DNA of 64,000 nucleotides. Origin: JBBDJB01 sp040880125. Its GTDB lineage: Bacteria > Planctomycetota > Planctomycetia > Pirellulales > JBBDJB01. The notes under the pieces were generated by a model. The model saw only the letters and a program-made list of their open reading frames with translations, was not told the origin of the DNA and did not search any database. The stretch spans positions 1 through 64,000 of the forward strand of contig JBBDJB010000024.1 of NCBI GenBank assembly GCA_040880125.1. The letters are read 5' to 3'. How positions within the stretch are numbered: the first letter of the stretch is position 1; every line of letters starts with the position of its first letter. The position numbers and the translations under genes are program-made. Below, piece by piece: positions 17,217 to 29,548 of this stretch.

Positions 17217-18632
17217 GTGGCACATTTCAAACCCGTCCTGCTGGCCAACGTCGACAACGTCGACAGCTACCTGCTGCACGTCTACGAAGCAGCCGGCGGT
17301 TACAAGGCCCTGCGAAAAGCGCTGGCCGAGCTCTCGCCGACCGACGTCGTCGAGCAGGTGCAGGAGAGCGCGCTGCGCGGCCGAGGCGGAGCCGGTTTCC
17401 CCACCGGGCTGAAATGGACCTTTCTGCCGAAGGAGCATCCCGGCCCGGTCTACATGTGCATCAATGCCGACGAAAGCGAGCCGGGCACATTCAACAACCG
17501 CATCCTGATGGAAGAGGACCCCCACCAAGTTCTCGAAGGCACCATCCTGAGCTGCTACGCCACCGAGTCCAGCACCGCTTACATTTATTTGCGGTATGAA
17601 TACCCGCTCGCCTACCAGCGATTGCAGCACGCCATCGACGAGTGCTACGCCGCCGGCCTGTTGGGCAAGAACATCCAAGGCAGCGAGTTCTCGCTGGACG
17701 TCTATCTCCACCGCGGCGCGGCGGCCTACATCTGCGGCGAGGAGACCGGACTGATCGAGAGTCTTGAAGGCAAGCGGGCATGGCCGCGGATCAAACCGCC
17801 CTTTCCGGCCGTCGAAGGCGTCTTTCACAAGCCTACCGTCGTGAACAACGTAGAGACCGCCGCCTGCGTGGTGCACATCATCGGCCGGGGCGTCGAGTGG
17901 TTTCGCTCGATCGGCGTTCCGGCCGATCCGGACAACCCGCGCGACATCGGCAGCTACGGCCCCAAGCTGTATTGTTTAAGCGGCCACGTCGAGCGGCCGG
18001 GCTGTTACGAGGCACCACTAGGAATTACCTGCCGCGAACTGATCGACCAGTACGGCGGCGGCGTCTGGAAGGGCCGCAAGGCGAAGGCCGCCATCCCCGG
18101 CGGGATCAGCATGGGCCTGTTGACCGCCGACGAGCTGGACACGCCGCTCGACTTCGCCGGACCGGCCAAGGCCGGCTGCCTGGGACTGGGTACCGCGGCG
18201 GTGGTGGTGCTCGACGAGACCGTCTCGATGGTCGACTTCTTGTTCAACAGTTGCCGCTTCTTTCAGCACGAGAGCTGCGGCCAGTGCACACCATGCCGCG
18301 AAGGGACCGCCTGGGCGCTGGACATGCTCAAGCGGATCAAAGCCGGCCGCGGGCGGCTGAAGGACCTCGACTTGTTGCTGGAGATCGGCGACACCATCGG
18401 CATCATTCCCGGCACCACCATCTGCGGGCTGGCCGACGGCGCCGCTTGGCCGATCAAGAACGCCATCCGAAAGTTCCGCGACGAGTTCGAGCAGTACATC
18501 AAAGACTCGAATCCCTCGGGCTACCACGTGACCGAAGCCGTGCCGGCCATCAACTGGCACGATCACGCCGGCGACCACTCCAAACAGGCGCCGGAGTCCG
18601 CCCCCATTGCCCGGGAAGCAGAACCGATCTAA
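17217..18632 (+). CDS. nuoF: NADH-quinone oxidoreductase subunit F
   Basis: This is the NADH-binding subunit with FMN and cluster N3. It carries the glycine-rich nucleotide motif LRGRGGAGFPTGLKW, the FMN block INADESEPGTFNNR, YICGEETGLIESLEGKR, and the [4Fe-4S] motif SCGQCTPCREG. The start is GTG at 17217. It has 471 residues, including a C-terminal tail of about 40 residues beyond the usual end. It is followed after 121 bases by nuoG. Confidence 0.97.
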   Translation: MAHFKPVLLANVDNVDSYLLHVYEAAGGYKALRKALAELSPTDVVEQVQESALRGRGGAGFPTGLKWTFLPKEHPGPVYMCINADESEPGTFNNRILMEEDPHQVLEGTILSCYATESSTAYIYLRYEYPLAYQRLQHAIDECYAAGLLGKNIQGSEFSLDVYLHRGAAAYICGEETGLIESLEGKRAWPRIKPPFPAVEGVFHKPTVVNNVETAACVVHIIGRGVEWFRSIGVPADPDNPRDIGSYGPKLYCLSGHVERPGCYEAPLGITCRELIDQYGGGVWKGRKAKAAIPGGISMGLLTADELDTPLDFAGPAKAGCLGLGTAAVVVLDETVSMVDFLFNSCRFFQHESCGQCTPCREGTAWALDMLKRIKAGRGRLKDLDLLLEIGDTIGIIPGTTICGLADGAAWPIKNAIRKFRDEFEQYIKDSNPSGYHVTEAVPAINWHDHAGDHSKQAPESAPIAREAEPI

Positions 18633-18753
18633 TGGAGTGCACGAGCCGGTTAACGAGAGCGATCACCGGGAGCCCGGATTAACGCTTTCCACCGCGTATG
18701 CTTTCCCCTCGGGGCGCTCGGGTGCCAACTTCCTTTCGCAGCAATAAATTAGC

Positions 18754-20367
18754 ATGGCTATCATTACCGTAAACGGGCAAGAGATCGAAATCGGCGACCA
18801 GGAGCGCCTCAACGGCATCGAAGTCGCGCGACGGTTGGGCTTCGACGTGCCGCACTACTGCTGGCACCCGGGCTTATCGGTCGTGGCCAGTTGCCGCATG
18901 TGCCTGGTGGAGACCGGCACCCGCAACGCCGAGACAGGCGAGATCTCGATCGTGCCCAAGCTGGTGCCCGCCTGCCAGACTCCGGCTCGCGACGGCACCG
19001 TGTTCGTCACCAACAGCGAGAAGGTCCAGCAGGCCCGGGCGATGGTCGAGGAAGACCTGTTGATCGACCATCCGGTCGACTGCCCGATCTGCGACAAGGC
19101 GGGCGAGTGCTACCTGCAGGACTACCACTTCAAGTACGGCCAGAAGCAGCGCCGGGCCGACATCCGCCCCTTCACCAGCCGCCGGCGGCCGATGGGCGAC
19201 ACGGTGACGCTGTTCGTCGACCGCTGCGTCATGTGCAGTCGCTGCGTCCGCTTCACGCGCGAGATCAGCGGCACCTCGGAATTGATGGTCGTCAACCGCG
19301 GCAGCCATGAGGAGATCGACGTCTTTCCCGGTTTTCCGCTCGATAACAAGATGTCCGGCAATGTGGTCGACATCTGCCCGGTTGGCGCGCTGGGGGACCG
19401 GCAGTTCCTCTACAGCCAGCGCGTGTGGTACATGAAGAGCCACGACAACGTCTGCACGGGCTGCTCGACCGGCTGCTCGATTCACGTCGACGAGAATCAC
19501 GACCAGGTCTTCCGCCTGCGTCCCCGCGAAAACCAGCACATCAACAAGTGGTGGATGTGCGACGAAGGCCGCTACGGCATCAAGCACGTGCACGACGAGC
19601 GGCGCCTCGTCGAAGCCCGGCGGCGCGAGGGCGAAGAGCTTGTGCCGATCGAGTGGTCCGAAGTCGCCACGCAGTTGCAGGAGCGGCTCGCGGCGGCCGG
19701 TCGCCCGGCGGTGGTGCTTTCGCCGCACTTGACCTGCGAAGAAGCGTATCTGCTGGCCAAGCTCGCCCGGCAGATCGACGAGCAGGCGATGATCGCGCTG
19801 GGCGCGGTACCGGTCGTCGGCGAAGACGAGCGATTCAAGAGCGGCTTTACGATCCGTGCCGAGAAGTGCCCCAACCGTCGCGGCGTCGAGGAAATCGTGG
19901 CCTACTTCATGCGGGGCGCCTGCGGTTGGGACGATGTGCTCAAGGCGGCCGCAGCCGGCGAGATCGGCTCGGCCTGGATCACCGGTGGTTACAAGGAGCC
20001 GTGGCAGGACCAAGCGGCCGCCGAAACGCTCCGCGGGCTCGATCTGTTGATTGTTCAAGACGTGTTCCCCTCGTCGCTGAGCGAGGTGGCTCACTACGTG
20101 CTTCCCGCGGCCGCCTTCCCCGAGCGCGAAGGGTCGTATGTTAACCATGCGGATCGCCTGCAGTCGGTGCGCTGGGCGATCCGGCCGCCCGCGGGCGTGA
20201 AGGTCGAGGGCCGGCTGTACTGGGACATGCTCCAGCAGGGCGGGATGTACAACGCCCGATCGGTGTTGACCGAGATCGCGGGCCAGATCGCGTACTTCGC
20301 GGCCGCCGCCGACCCGATCCCGCCGACCGGCATGGACCTGCGCATCCCGTTGCTGGCCATCAGCTAG
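18754..20367 (+). CDS. nuoG: NADH-quinone oxidoreductase subunit G, short form
   Basis: This 537-residue subunit carries several iron-sulphur clusters. A ferredoxin-like [2Fe-2S] domain (HYCWHPGLSVVASCRMCLVE) comes first. It is followed by HPVDCPICDKAGECYLQDYH, the cysteine block CVMCSRCVRFTREISGTSEL, and CTGCSTGCSIHVD of the molybdopterin-type domain. Many homologues are 680-900 residues; here the catalytically inert molybdopterin-like half is shortened. EVAHYVLPAAAFPEREGSYVN near the end shows that the terminal part is intact, so this is a compact version rather than a broken gene. Confidence 0.93.
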   Translation: MAIITVNGQEIEIGDQERLNGIEVARRLGFDVPHYCWHPGLSVVASCRMCLVETGTRNAETGEISIVPKLVPACQTPARDGTVFVTNSEKVQQARAMVEEDLLIDHPVDCPICDKAGECYLQDYHFKYGQKQRRADIRPFTSRRRPMGDTVTLFVDRCVMCSRCVRFTREISGTSELMVVNRGSHEEIDVFPGFPLDNKMSGNVVDICPVGALGDRQFLYSQRVWYMKSHDNVCTGCSTGCSIHVDENHDQVFRLRPRENQHINKWWMCDEGRYGIKHVHDERRLVEARRREGEELVPIEWSEVATQLQERLAAAGRPAVVLSPHLTCEEAYLLAKLARQIDEQAMIALGAVPVVGEDERFKSGFTIRAEKCPNRRGVEEIVAYFMRGACGWDDVLKAAAAGEIGSAWITGGYKEPWQDQAAAETLRGLDLLIVQDVFPSSLSEVAHYVLPAAAFPEREGSYVNHADRLQSVRWAIRPPAGVKVEGRLYWDMLQQGGMYNARSVLTEIAGQIAYFAAAADPIPPTGMDLRIPLLAIS

Positions 20368-20382
20368 GAATCGAATCCCCCC

Positions 20383-21573
20383 ATGATCGAGCGCGTTGCG
20401 ATCGAGGCCGTTATCAAGATCGTCATCCTCATCGGTGGCGTAATGACCGCGGCTGCGTACCTGGTGCTGGTGGAGCGCTGGATCGCCGCTTGGGTGCAGA
20501 TGCGCCGCGGTCCCAGCCGCGTCGGCATCCCGCTGACCAAGATCCGCCTGTTCGGCCTGGGCCAGCCGCTGGCCGACGGCCTGAAGTTCATCTTCAAGGA
20601 AGAGTACAACCCGGCGCACGTCGATCGCCGCATCTTCGTGCTCGCGCCGATCGTCATCATGACCTCGGCGCTGGCCATCTTTGCGGTGATCCCCTTCGGC
20701 AGTGTGCTGCCGCCGATACCCGCGCTGGGGATCGAGGAACCGATCGAGTTGGTGATCGCGCCGAACGTCGACGTGGGGCTGATCTACGTCTTCGCGCTCT
20801 CCAGCATCGCGGTCTACGGCGTGATCCTGGGCGGTTGGGCCAGCAACGACAAATACAGTTTCCTCGGCGCGCTTCGGTCCAGCGCACAGTTGATCGCCTA
20901 CGAATTGCCGCTGGGGCTGGGCATTCTGGGCGTGATCCTCGCCACCGGATCGCTGCGATTGGAGACGATCATCCACCAGCAGGCGGCCTCCGGCGTGTGG
21001 TTCGCGTTCGCGCAGCCGCTCGGCGCGGTCGTGTTCATCGTGGCGGCCTTTGCGGAAGCCGCCCGGTTGCCGTTCGATCTGCCCGAGGCCGAGCAGGAAC
21101 TGGTCGGCGGCTATCACACCGAATACTCCGGTCTAAAGCTGTTGTTGTTTCTCACCGCTGAGTTCATTCACATGATCACCGCTTCGTTTTTGATCGTGAT
21201 TCTGTTTCTCGGCGGCTGGCACTTCTGGGGCCTCACCGGCTCTGGCGTGGACATCGGCTGGGGGCAGGCGATCCTGCGGATCGTCATTCTGATGGTCAAG
21301 ATCCTGCTGGTGGTGCTGTTTTTCATGCTGGTCCGCTGGACGTGGCCCCGCTTCCGCTTCGATCAACTGATGGCCCTGGCCTGGAAGATCATGTTGCCGC
21401 TGGGGCTGGTCAACCTGGTGGCCATCGCCGTGCTGGACGAGTTCGGCCGCGACTGGAGCGCCGCCGTCTGGATCGCCACTGGTTGGGTCGTCGCCCTGCT
21501 GGCGTGGTTCGGCATGGCCTTCGCTTCGCCGCTGCTGTCGGACAACCGTCCTCAACTGGGCCGCCTCGACTAG
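20383..21573 (+). CDS. nuoH: NADH-quinone oxidoreductase subunit H
   Basis: This membrane subunit of about eight to nine helices links the quinone site to the proton-pumping arm. Conserved segments include ERWIAAWVQMRRGPSRVGIP near the start, LADGLKFIFKEEYNP, AEAARLPFDLPEAEQELVGG and GYHTEYSGLKLLLF. At 396 residues it is a usual length. The next gene, nuoI, is unusually far away (180 bases) because two palindromic repeats occupy the gap. Confidence 0.96.
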   Translation: MIERVAIEAVIKIVILIGGVMTAAAYLVLVERWIAAWVQMRRGPSRVGIPLTKIRLFGLGQPLADGLKFIFKEEYNPAHVDRRIFVLAPIVIMTSALAIFAVIPFGSVLPPIPALGIEEPIELVIAPNVDVGLIYVFALSSIAVYGVILGGWASNDKYSFLGALRSSAQLIAYELPLGLGILGVILATGSLRLETIIHQQAASGVWFAFAQPLGAVVFIVAAFAEAARLPFDLPEAEQELVGGYHTEYSGLKLLLFLTAEFIHMITASFLIVILFLGGWHFWGLTGSGVDIGWGQAILRIVILMVKILLVVLFFMLVRWTWPRFRFDQLMALAWKIMLPLGLVNLVAIAVLDEFGRDWSAAVWIATGWVVALLAWFGMAFASPLLSDNRPQLGRLD

Positions 21574-21590
21574 GTAAGGCTTTGCACAAA

Positions 21591-21630
21591 CTCCCTCTCC
21601 CCCACGGGGAGAGGGCAGGGGAGAGGGGGG
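21591..21630. repeat. Palindromic repeat, type C (CTCTCCCC family)
   Basis: CCCTCTCCCC at 21593 pairs across CAC with GGGGAGAGGG ending at 21615, followed by a second G-rich block. It lies between nuoH and nuoI. Similar copies are near 33940, 37752 and 58721. Confidence 0.65.
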
Positions 21631-21641
21631 AAAAACGTGAC

Positions 21642-21663
21642 GCACAGACAGGAATGTCTGTGC
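21642..21663. repeat. Palindromic repeat, type A
   Basis: GCACAGACA and TGTCTGTGC form a perfect nine-base-pair stem around the loop GGAA, inside the nuo operon between nuoH and nuoI. The identical 22-base sequence recurs at 58829-58850, and its reverse complement at 36572-36593. Confidence 0.8.
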
Positions 21664-21753
21664 CACGGAAACCTTCCGATTCCGCTACCGTCAAACGAAG
21701 GCTAACCTAGCCAAGCACGAGCCGCACAACGTCCACAACAAAAGGCAAGCCCC

Positions 21754-22287
21754 ATGAAAACCGACAGCCCCGACATTAAGTGGATCGACGAGCCGAAGCT
21801 CGGCCTTTCGGGTCGCATGTACCTGCCGCTGTTTCTGCAGGGGTTGACTACGACGGCCAAGCACCTGGTCGGCCCGAAGGTGACGGTCAATTTCCCGGAG
21901 GAGCGGCCCGAAATCGGTAACCCGCTCATCTATCGCGGCGTGCATCGGCTCAACAAGGACGACCAGGGCCGCGTCAAGTGCGTGGCCTGCTTCCTTTGCG
22001 CCACGGCCTGCCCGGCCCACTGCATTGACATCATCGGTGTGGAAAGCCCGTGGCCCGACCGGGAGAAGTATCCCGAAAGCTTCACCATCGACGAATTGCG
22101 CTGCATCTTCTGCGGCATGTGCGAAGAGGCCTGCCCGGTCGACGCCATTGAGCTGACCAGCCTGCTCGACCTGACCGGCCGCAGCCGCGAGGAGATGATC
22201 TTCGACAAGGAAAAGCTGCTGAGCGTCTACGATCTAACAATCGACGCCGAGCCGATGAAGTCCAAGGGGACGGGGGGCACCGTATGA
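21754..22287 (+). CDS. nuoI: NADH-quinone oxidoreductase subunit I
   Basis: This 177-residue ferredoxin-type subunit carries clusters N6a and N6b. Both [4Fe-4S] motifs are complete: CVACFLCATACPAHCIDI and CIFCGMCEEACPVDAIEL. A hydrophobic N-terminal region anchors it to the membrane arm. Its stop overlaps the nuoJ ATG by four bases (ATGA). Confidence 0.96.
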   Translation: MKTDSPDIKWIDEPKLGLSGRMYLPLFLQGLTTTAKHLVGPKVTVNFPEERPEIGNPLIYRGVHRLNKDDQGRVKCVACFLCATACPAHCIDIIGVESPWPDREKYPESFTIDELRCIFCGMCEEACPVDAIELTSLLDLTGRSREEMIFDKEKLLSVYDLTIDAEPMKSKGTGGTV

Positions 22288-23198
22288 CGCAGTCCCTCGT
22301 CTCCCGCGTGACGCTGCTCGCTCAAGAGGAGTCCGCGCCGTCGCTCGGGCAGAACCTCACCGACCTGGCCGGTTCGGCCACGGCCATCTTCGGCGCAATG
22401 ACGATCATGCTGGCCATCGGCATGTGGTTGATGCTGCCCCGCGGGACCGATCGCGGCCGCCGCACCGGCATGATTCTGGCCCTGATCGGCTTGGGCCTGC
22501 TCGGGTCGCGTCTGCCGGGCTTGGCCACCGTGCTGGAGGAGAGCGTCTTCGCCGTGTTGGCGATCGTCACCGTCGCGGCCTGCGCGGCGACGGTCTCCAC
22601 CCGCAATCCGCTCTACTCGGCCGTGTGGTTTGGCATGGCTCTGCTCGGCACGGCCGGGCTATTCCTCGTGCAAGGGGCGCAGTTTCTGGGCGTCGCCACC
22701 GTGGTGGTCTACGCCGGGGCGATCCTGGTCACCTTCCTGTTCGCGCTGATGCTCGCGCAGCCCGGCGGCCACGCCTACTACGACCGCATCAGTTGGGAGG
22801 CCAGCTTCTCGGCGGCCACCGGCGCGGTGATGGTCGGCATGCTGGCGGTCACGATTGGCAACGCCGCCGAGACTCTGCCCGTGGAGGACAGTCCCCAGGC
22901 GGCGATCGCGGCCGACGAGACGCTTCGCAACGGCGTGCTCTCCGATCAGCACGTGGCTCGGCTGGGAGGACAGCTCTTCAGCCGCCACTTGGTCACGGTG
23001 GAAGTCGCCGCCGCGCTGCTCTTGGCGGCGCTGGTCGGCGCAATGGCGATCGTCACCCAGGGCACGCGGCACGAGCCACCCGACAAGTCCACCGGCACAT
23101 CCCCCGGACCGGATGCCCCGCTGCCTGCCGCGGAGAATCCAGCCAACCGGCGCAGCCATACGGGCGACGGCGGAAAGGAGCGTGCGCGACATGGTTGA
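22284..23198 (+). CDS. nuoJ: NADH-quinone oxidoreductase subunit J
   Basis: This multi-helix membrane subunit has the conserved block TRNPLYSAVWFGMALLGTAG and FLGVATVVVYAGAILVTFLF, the latter containing the helix with the pi-bulge. At 304 residues it is over 100 longer than usual. The extra length is an N-terminal helical region and a polar Pro- and Gly-rich tail of about 45 residues after the last helix. It overlaps nuoK by eight bases. Confidence 0.92.
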   Translation: MTQSLVSRVTLLAQEESAPSLGQNLTDLAGSATAIFGAMTIMLAIGMWLMLPRGTDRGRRTGMILALIGLGLLGSRLPGLATVLEESVFAVLAIVTVAACAATVSTRNPLYSAVWFGMALLGTAGLFLVQGAQFLGVATVVVYAGAILVTFLFALMLAQPGGHAYYDRISWEASFSAATGAVMVGMLAVTIGNAAETLPVEDSPQAAIAADETLRNGVLSDQHVARLGGQLFSRHLVTVEVAAALLLAALVGAMAIVTQGTRHEPPDKSTGTSPGPDAPLPAAENPANRRSHTGDGGKERARHG

Positions 23199-23643
23199 AT
23201 CCGAACTGGCCCTGTTGCACAACTACCTGCTGGTCGGGGCCGTGATCTTCTCGATTGGTCTGGTGGGGTTTCTCGCCCGGCGGAACATGATCGTGATGTT
23301 CCTCTCCGCGGAAATGATGCTGCAAGGCGTCTCCCTGAGCCTGGTCGCTTGGAGCCGCTTTCACAACGACTGGGGCGGCCAGGTGCTGGTGATCATGATC
23401 ATCGTGGTGGCCGCCTGCGAAGCGGCCATCGCGCTGGCCCTGGTGCTGATGCTCTTCCGCCGCGCCGGCAAGCTCGACGTCGCCGTCTGGCAGGAGCTGC
23501 GCGAGGCCAATCAGGCCGCCTACGTCGATCACGAAGTGCCCGAGGAGGTCGAGCCGGACACCCAGAAGTGGCCGCGGCTCACGCCCGCCGGAGTCGAGCC
23601 GGACGTCGACGAAGAGGAGATGCTCCACCGCCCCCATGTTTGA
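23191..23643 (+). CDS. nuoK: NADH-quinone oxidoreductase subunit K
   Basis: This three-helix membrane subunit shows the family core: NYLLVGAVIFSIGLVGFLAR, RNMIVMFLSAEMMLQGVSL with the conserved Glu, and VVAACEAAIALALVLMLFRR with the second Glu. I start it at ATG 23191, which follows AAAGGAG and overlaps the end of nuoJ. The protein is 150 residues, some 50 more than typical. The addition is an acidic C-terminal tail rich in Glu and Asp. The stop overlaps the nuoL start by eight bases. Confidence 0.93.
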   Translation: MVESELALLHNYLLVGAVIFSIGLVGFLARRNMIVMFLSAEMMLQGVSLSLVAWSRFHNDWGGQVLVIMIIVVAACEAAIALALVLMLFRRAGKLDVAVWQELREANQAAYVDHEVPEEVEPDTQKWPRLTPAGVEPDVDEEEMLHRPHV

Positions 23644-25663
23644 CCTCACCCGAATCCAGTGGATGCTGGTGCTGATTCCGGCGCTGCCGCTTGCTGCGGC
23701 CGTAATGACTGCCGCGCTGGGGCCCAAGCTGCTGCGCGGGCGGAGTCACTGGCCGACCATCCTGGCACTGGCGGGCTCGCTGGTGTGCAGCCTCGTGCTG
23801 GCGATGGACGTGGCGCGCGAATCGCGCGCCGTCCACGACGCCGGCACTGCGGCCGTCGGTTGGGAACAGACGGTCGACCTTTGGGTGTGGGCCAAGGTCG
23901 ACGATGCCCATCGCGCGCCGGCCGATGCGCCCACTGCCGGCGGCGGCGATCTGGACATCCGCGTCACGCTCCGGGCCGACGCCCTGACTGCCATGATGCT
24001 CTGCATGGTGACGTTCGTCTCCTTGCTGGTGGCGATCTACTCCTCCGGCTATATGCACGGCGAGCGCGGCTACTGGCGGTTCTTCTCCTACGTGGCGCTG
24101 TTCGTCTTCTCGATGACGATGCTCGTCTCGGTGAGCAACTTCGTGCTACTTTACGTCTTCTGGGAAGCCGTGGGAGTGTGCAGCTACCTCTTGATCGGCT
24201 TCTGGTACGAAAAACCCTCCGCCGCGAATGCTGGTAAAAAGGCCTTCCTGGTCAATCGCGTCGGCGACTTCGGCTTCGCCCTAGGCGTGTTTCTCATCTG
24301 GGTTTACTACGGCACGCTCAACTTTCACGACACGGCGGCCGCCGCCGGAGTGCTAGGGCAAACCCGCCTGACCGATCCGTCGCTGTACGTCGGCGGCGGG
24401 GTAGGGCTGGCGATTTGCCTCTTGCTGATGGTCGGCGCGTGCGGCAAAAGCGCCCAGTTTCCGCTGCACGTCTGGCTGCCCGACGCCATGGAAGGTCCCA
24501 CGCCGGTCAGCGCCCTGATCCACGCCGCCACCATGGTCACCGCCGGCGTCTACATGGTCGTCCGCACCGCGCCGCTGTATCTGGTGTCGGCCCAGGCGCA
24601 GCTCGTCGTCTCGGTCATTGGCTGCGCCACCGCGCTGATGGCCGCCATCATCGCCGTCACACAGACCGACCTGAAGCGGATCCTCGCCTACTCCACCATC
24701 AGCCAACTCGGCTACATGTTTCTCGGTGTCGGTACCGGCACGCTCTTGGGCATTACCGCCGGCATGTTTCACCTGTTTACGCACGCCTTTTTCAAGGCGC
24801 TGCTGTTCCTCGGCGCGGGCAGCGTCATGCACGCCATGGGCGGGGTGATCGACATCCGCCGCTTTGGCGGACTGCGGCGGCTGATGCCTTGGACGCACTG
24901 GACGTTTCTGTTCGGCTGCCTGGCCCTGGCCGGCTTCCCCTTCACCGCCGGCTACTTCAGCAAAGACGCCGTCCTGGCCGCCGTCCACGATCGCGGGCAC
25001 GGCGATATTTACACCGTGCTCTATTACCTGGCGATCGGCACGGCCTTCCTTACCGCGATGTACACCTTCCGCGCGTTCTTCCTCACGTTTTACGGCCGCG
25101 AGGAAATCCCCGCCGAAGCCGGCCATCATGCCCACGAGTCGCCCCGTTCGATGACCATCCCGCTGGCCATCCTGGCCGTCTTCGCGCTCGGCGTCGGTTG
25201 GCTTGGTGATTCGTTCGGAGAGTTCATCGGCTCTGCGCCGTCGCTGTCGTACGTGGCCGCGGCCATGCCCCAGGCCGAAGCCCATGCCGATCACACGGTA
25301 GTAGCCCTCACCAGCAGCGTGGTCGTGCTGCTGGGCATCGGACTGGCGGCGTTTCTTTACCTGGGCGACCAGCGGCTCGTGCAGTCGCTCACCCGGGTGT
25401 TCAAGCCCGCCTATATCGTCTCCCATGGAAAATTCTTCATCGATCCGATTTACCGGCTGCTGTTCGTGTGGCCGGCATTGGCGCTGGCCTGGGTCAGCGC
25501 CTGGCTGGACCGCTACATCGTGGACGGCCTGGTGAACCTGATCGGCAAGGTCCCGCTGGGCGTCGGCGCCGCCCTGCGGGGCATGCAGACCGGCATGGTG
25601 CAGCTTTACGCGATGCTGATGGTGCTGGGGCTGCTGGCGCTGTTCGGCTCGCTGTTTTTGTGA
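23636..25663 (+). CDS. nuoL: NADH-quinone oxidoreductase subunit L
   Basis: This 675-residue antiporter-like proton-pumping subunit lies at the far end of the membrane arm. Conserved features include NFVLLYVFWEAVGVCSYLLI, GACGKSAQFPLHVWLPDAME, GPTPVSALIHAATMVTAGVY and FKALLFLGAGSVMHAM. The C terminus carries the long lateral helix expected of NuoL. Length and residues are normal. It overlaps nuoK and is separated from nuoM by 189 bases. Confidence 0.97.
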   Translation: MFDLTRIQWMLVLIPALPLAAAVMTAALGPKLLRGRSHWPTILALAGSLVCSLVLAMDVARESRAVHDAGTAAVGWEQTVDLWVWAKVDDAHRAPADAPTAGGGDLDIRVTLRADALTAMMLCMVTFVSLLVAIYSSGYMHGERGYWRFFSYVALFVFSMTMLVSVSNFVLLYVFWEAVGVCSYLLIGFWYEKPSAANAGKKAFLVNRVGDFGFALGVFLIWVYYGTLNFHDTAAAAGVLGQTRLTDPSLYVGGGVGLAICLLLMVGACGKSAQFPLHVWLPDAMEGPTPVSALIHAATMVTAGVYMVVRTAPLYLVSAQAQLVVSVIGCATALMAAIIAVTQTDLKRILAYSTISQLGYMFLGVGTGTLLGITAGMFHLFTHAFFKALLFLGAGSVMHAMGGVIDIRRFGGLRRLMPWTHWTFLFGCLALAGFPFTAGYFSKDAVLAAVHDRGHGDIYTVLYYLAIGTAFLTAMYTFRAFFLTFYGREEIPAEAGHHAHESPRSMTIPLAILAVFALGVGWLGDSFGEFIGSAPSLSYVAAAMPQAEAHADHTVVALTSSVVVLLGIGLAAFLYLGDQRLVQSLTRVFKPAYIVSHGKFFIDPIYRLLFVWPALALAWVSAWLDRYIVDGLVNLIGKVPLGVGAALRGMQTGMVQLYAMLMVLGLLALFGSLFL

Positions 25664-25852
25664 CGCAGGAGGCGGCTCTGGCGCTTGATTAAAACGTGCT
25701 AAAAACAGAATCGATCCTTTCCGACGGCGAACACTTCGCACTGCTATATAAGGCCACACTGCCTCCAATTGCACAATCATGGGGCTCCCCCCGGATGCCG
25801 CGTCCAATTGGATAGCCCGAGGCCGCCTCGAAGACACAAGGAATTTGGCCAC

Positions 25853-27831
<1,979 letters not shown>

Positions 27832-27835
<4 letters not shown>

Positions 27836-29478
27836 ACCCCCTGATGTCGTTGGATACCGTCTGGTTGCTTCTGCCGGAGATCGTGCTGGTGGCGACCGCC
27901 ACGTTGGTCTTCGTCGGCGGGGCCTTCATCAACAGCCGGGTCGGCTTTCACCTGGTGGCCCTGGCCAGCGTCCTGGTGGCGGCCGGCTTGCTGTTCCGTC
28001 AGGAAGTCGTGCTCGGCATGTTCGAACCGGGCGCCGTGCACGGCCACAGCGGACCGATCCTTATCGACTACTTCGGCCATGCCCTGCGATGGCTGGCACT
28101 GCTCACCGGCGGATTGTTTCTGCTACTCTCTTCGCGTGCCGGCCCGGACGACCTGGCGACCGAAGTCACCGGCTCATTGTTGCTGGCGGTGGCAGGCTTG
28201 ATGCTGGTCTGCATCAGCGGCGATATCGTGCTGCTGTTCGCCGGCTTGGAACTGATCTCCATCCCGACGTACATCCTGCTCTATCTCGGCCGAGACAATG
28301 CCGCTTCGCAGGAAGCCACCACCAAGTACTTCTTCCTGAGCATCCTCTCCTCGGCGTTGCTCTTGTACGGCTTCAGCTTCCTCTATGGCATCTCCGGCAC
28401 GACGGAGTTGGCCGCGGTGCGGCAGGCGGTCGTCGACGTGAACATCGCCTCGCGGAGCGGACTGGCCGCGCTGGCTCCCCTGGCGATGGTGCTGATGCTG
28501 GCCGGTTTGGGATTCCGTATCGCCGCCGTGCCGTTTCACTTCTATGCCCCGGACGTCTACCAGGGCACAACCAACGGCAACGCGGGTCTGTTGGCCGTGG
28601 TGCCGAAGATCGCCGGCATCGTGGCCTTGATTCGATTGATCGTGGCGGCCATGCCGGGCGTCGAATCGGTCGCCTGGCAACTCGTCCTGGCGGTGGCCGT
28701 GCTGACGATGACGCTCGGCAACGTCACCGCCCTGTGGCAGCAGAACATCCGCCGCATGATGGCCTATTCGTCCATCGCACACGCCGGCTACATGTTCATC
28801 GGTCTGGCCGTCGCGCTGGCGGTGGCCGCGCGAGGAGGCGATTCGCCCGCCGCCGATGGCGTCGCCGCGGCGCTGTTCTATTTGGTCGTGTACGTGCTGG
28901 CCACCACTGGTGTGTTCGCCGTGCTGGTTTATCTGAGCTCCCGCGCGAGGCAGATCGACGGCGTAGACGATCTGGCCGGCATAGGGCAAACGCATCCTCT
29001 CACGGCCATCTGCCTGGCGATTTTCATGTTCAGCCTTACCGGACTGCCGCCGCTAGCCGGGTTTTGGGGAAAGCTTTCGCTGTTCCTCGGTGCGCTCGCC
29101 GTCGACGTCCAGCCGCCCTCGACCGGACTGCGTCCGTGGTTTGTGTCGCTGGCAGTTATCGGGGCGCTCAACGCGGCGATCTCTGCCGGCTATTACCTGC
29201 GAGTGGTCGGCGTGATGTACTTCCGCTCGCCGGTGAACGTCCCCCGGGCCGAAGGCGGCCGCGGCGCGTGGTTGACCGCAGCAGTGGCCGCGGTGCTGGT
29301 GGTGGCGGTGGGCCTGGTTAGCGAGCCGGTTTTTTCGACCGCCCGTCGGGCGAGCTCGAGCTTGCATAATCCAGCCGTCTTGGAAATGGAGGCGAACAGC
29401 GCACTGCCGCGAAGCGACGATCGAACGGTACCGCCCGCACTAACGCAAGCGATACCGGCCGAACCCGCCCCGCGCTGA
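27832..29478 (+). CDS. nuoN: NADH-quinone oxidoreductase subunit N
   Basis: This 548-residue antiporter-like subunit closes the operon. Typical blocks are LELISIPTYILLYLGRDNA, FRIAAVPFHFYAPDVYQGT and RMMAYSSIAHAGYMFIGLAV. The GTG at 27832 overlaps the nuoM stop, and an ATG twelve bases on is an alternative start. The C-terminal 60 residues are polar and not conserved in the family. No terminator in the plus orientation is evident just after it. Confidence 0.96.
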
Positions 29479-29548
29479 GCACGCGAGAAGGACTCAGCTC
29501 GTTGCCGCCCAATGCAATCAGCTCCAAACGACTACAGGAGAAAGTGAC

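Noticed and set aside
18874..21117. A 747-codon open frame on the minus strand
   Set aside because: It lies opposite nuoG and nuoH. Its composition (His-, Asp-, Arg-rich without hydrophobic patterning) is what high-GC antisense of real genes gives. No ribosome site or motif.
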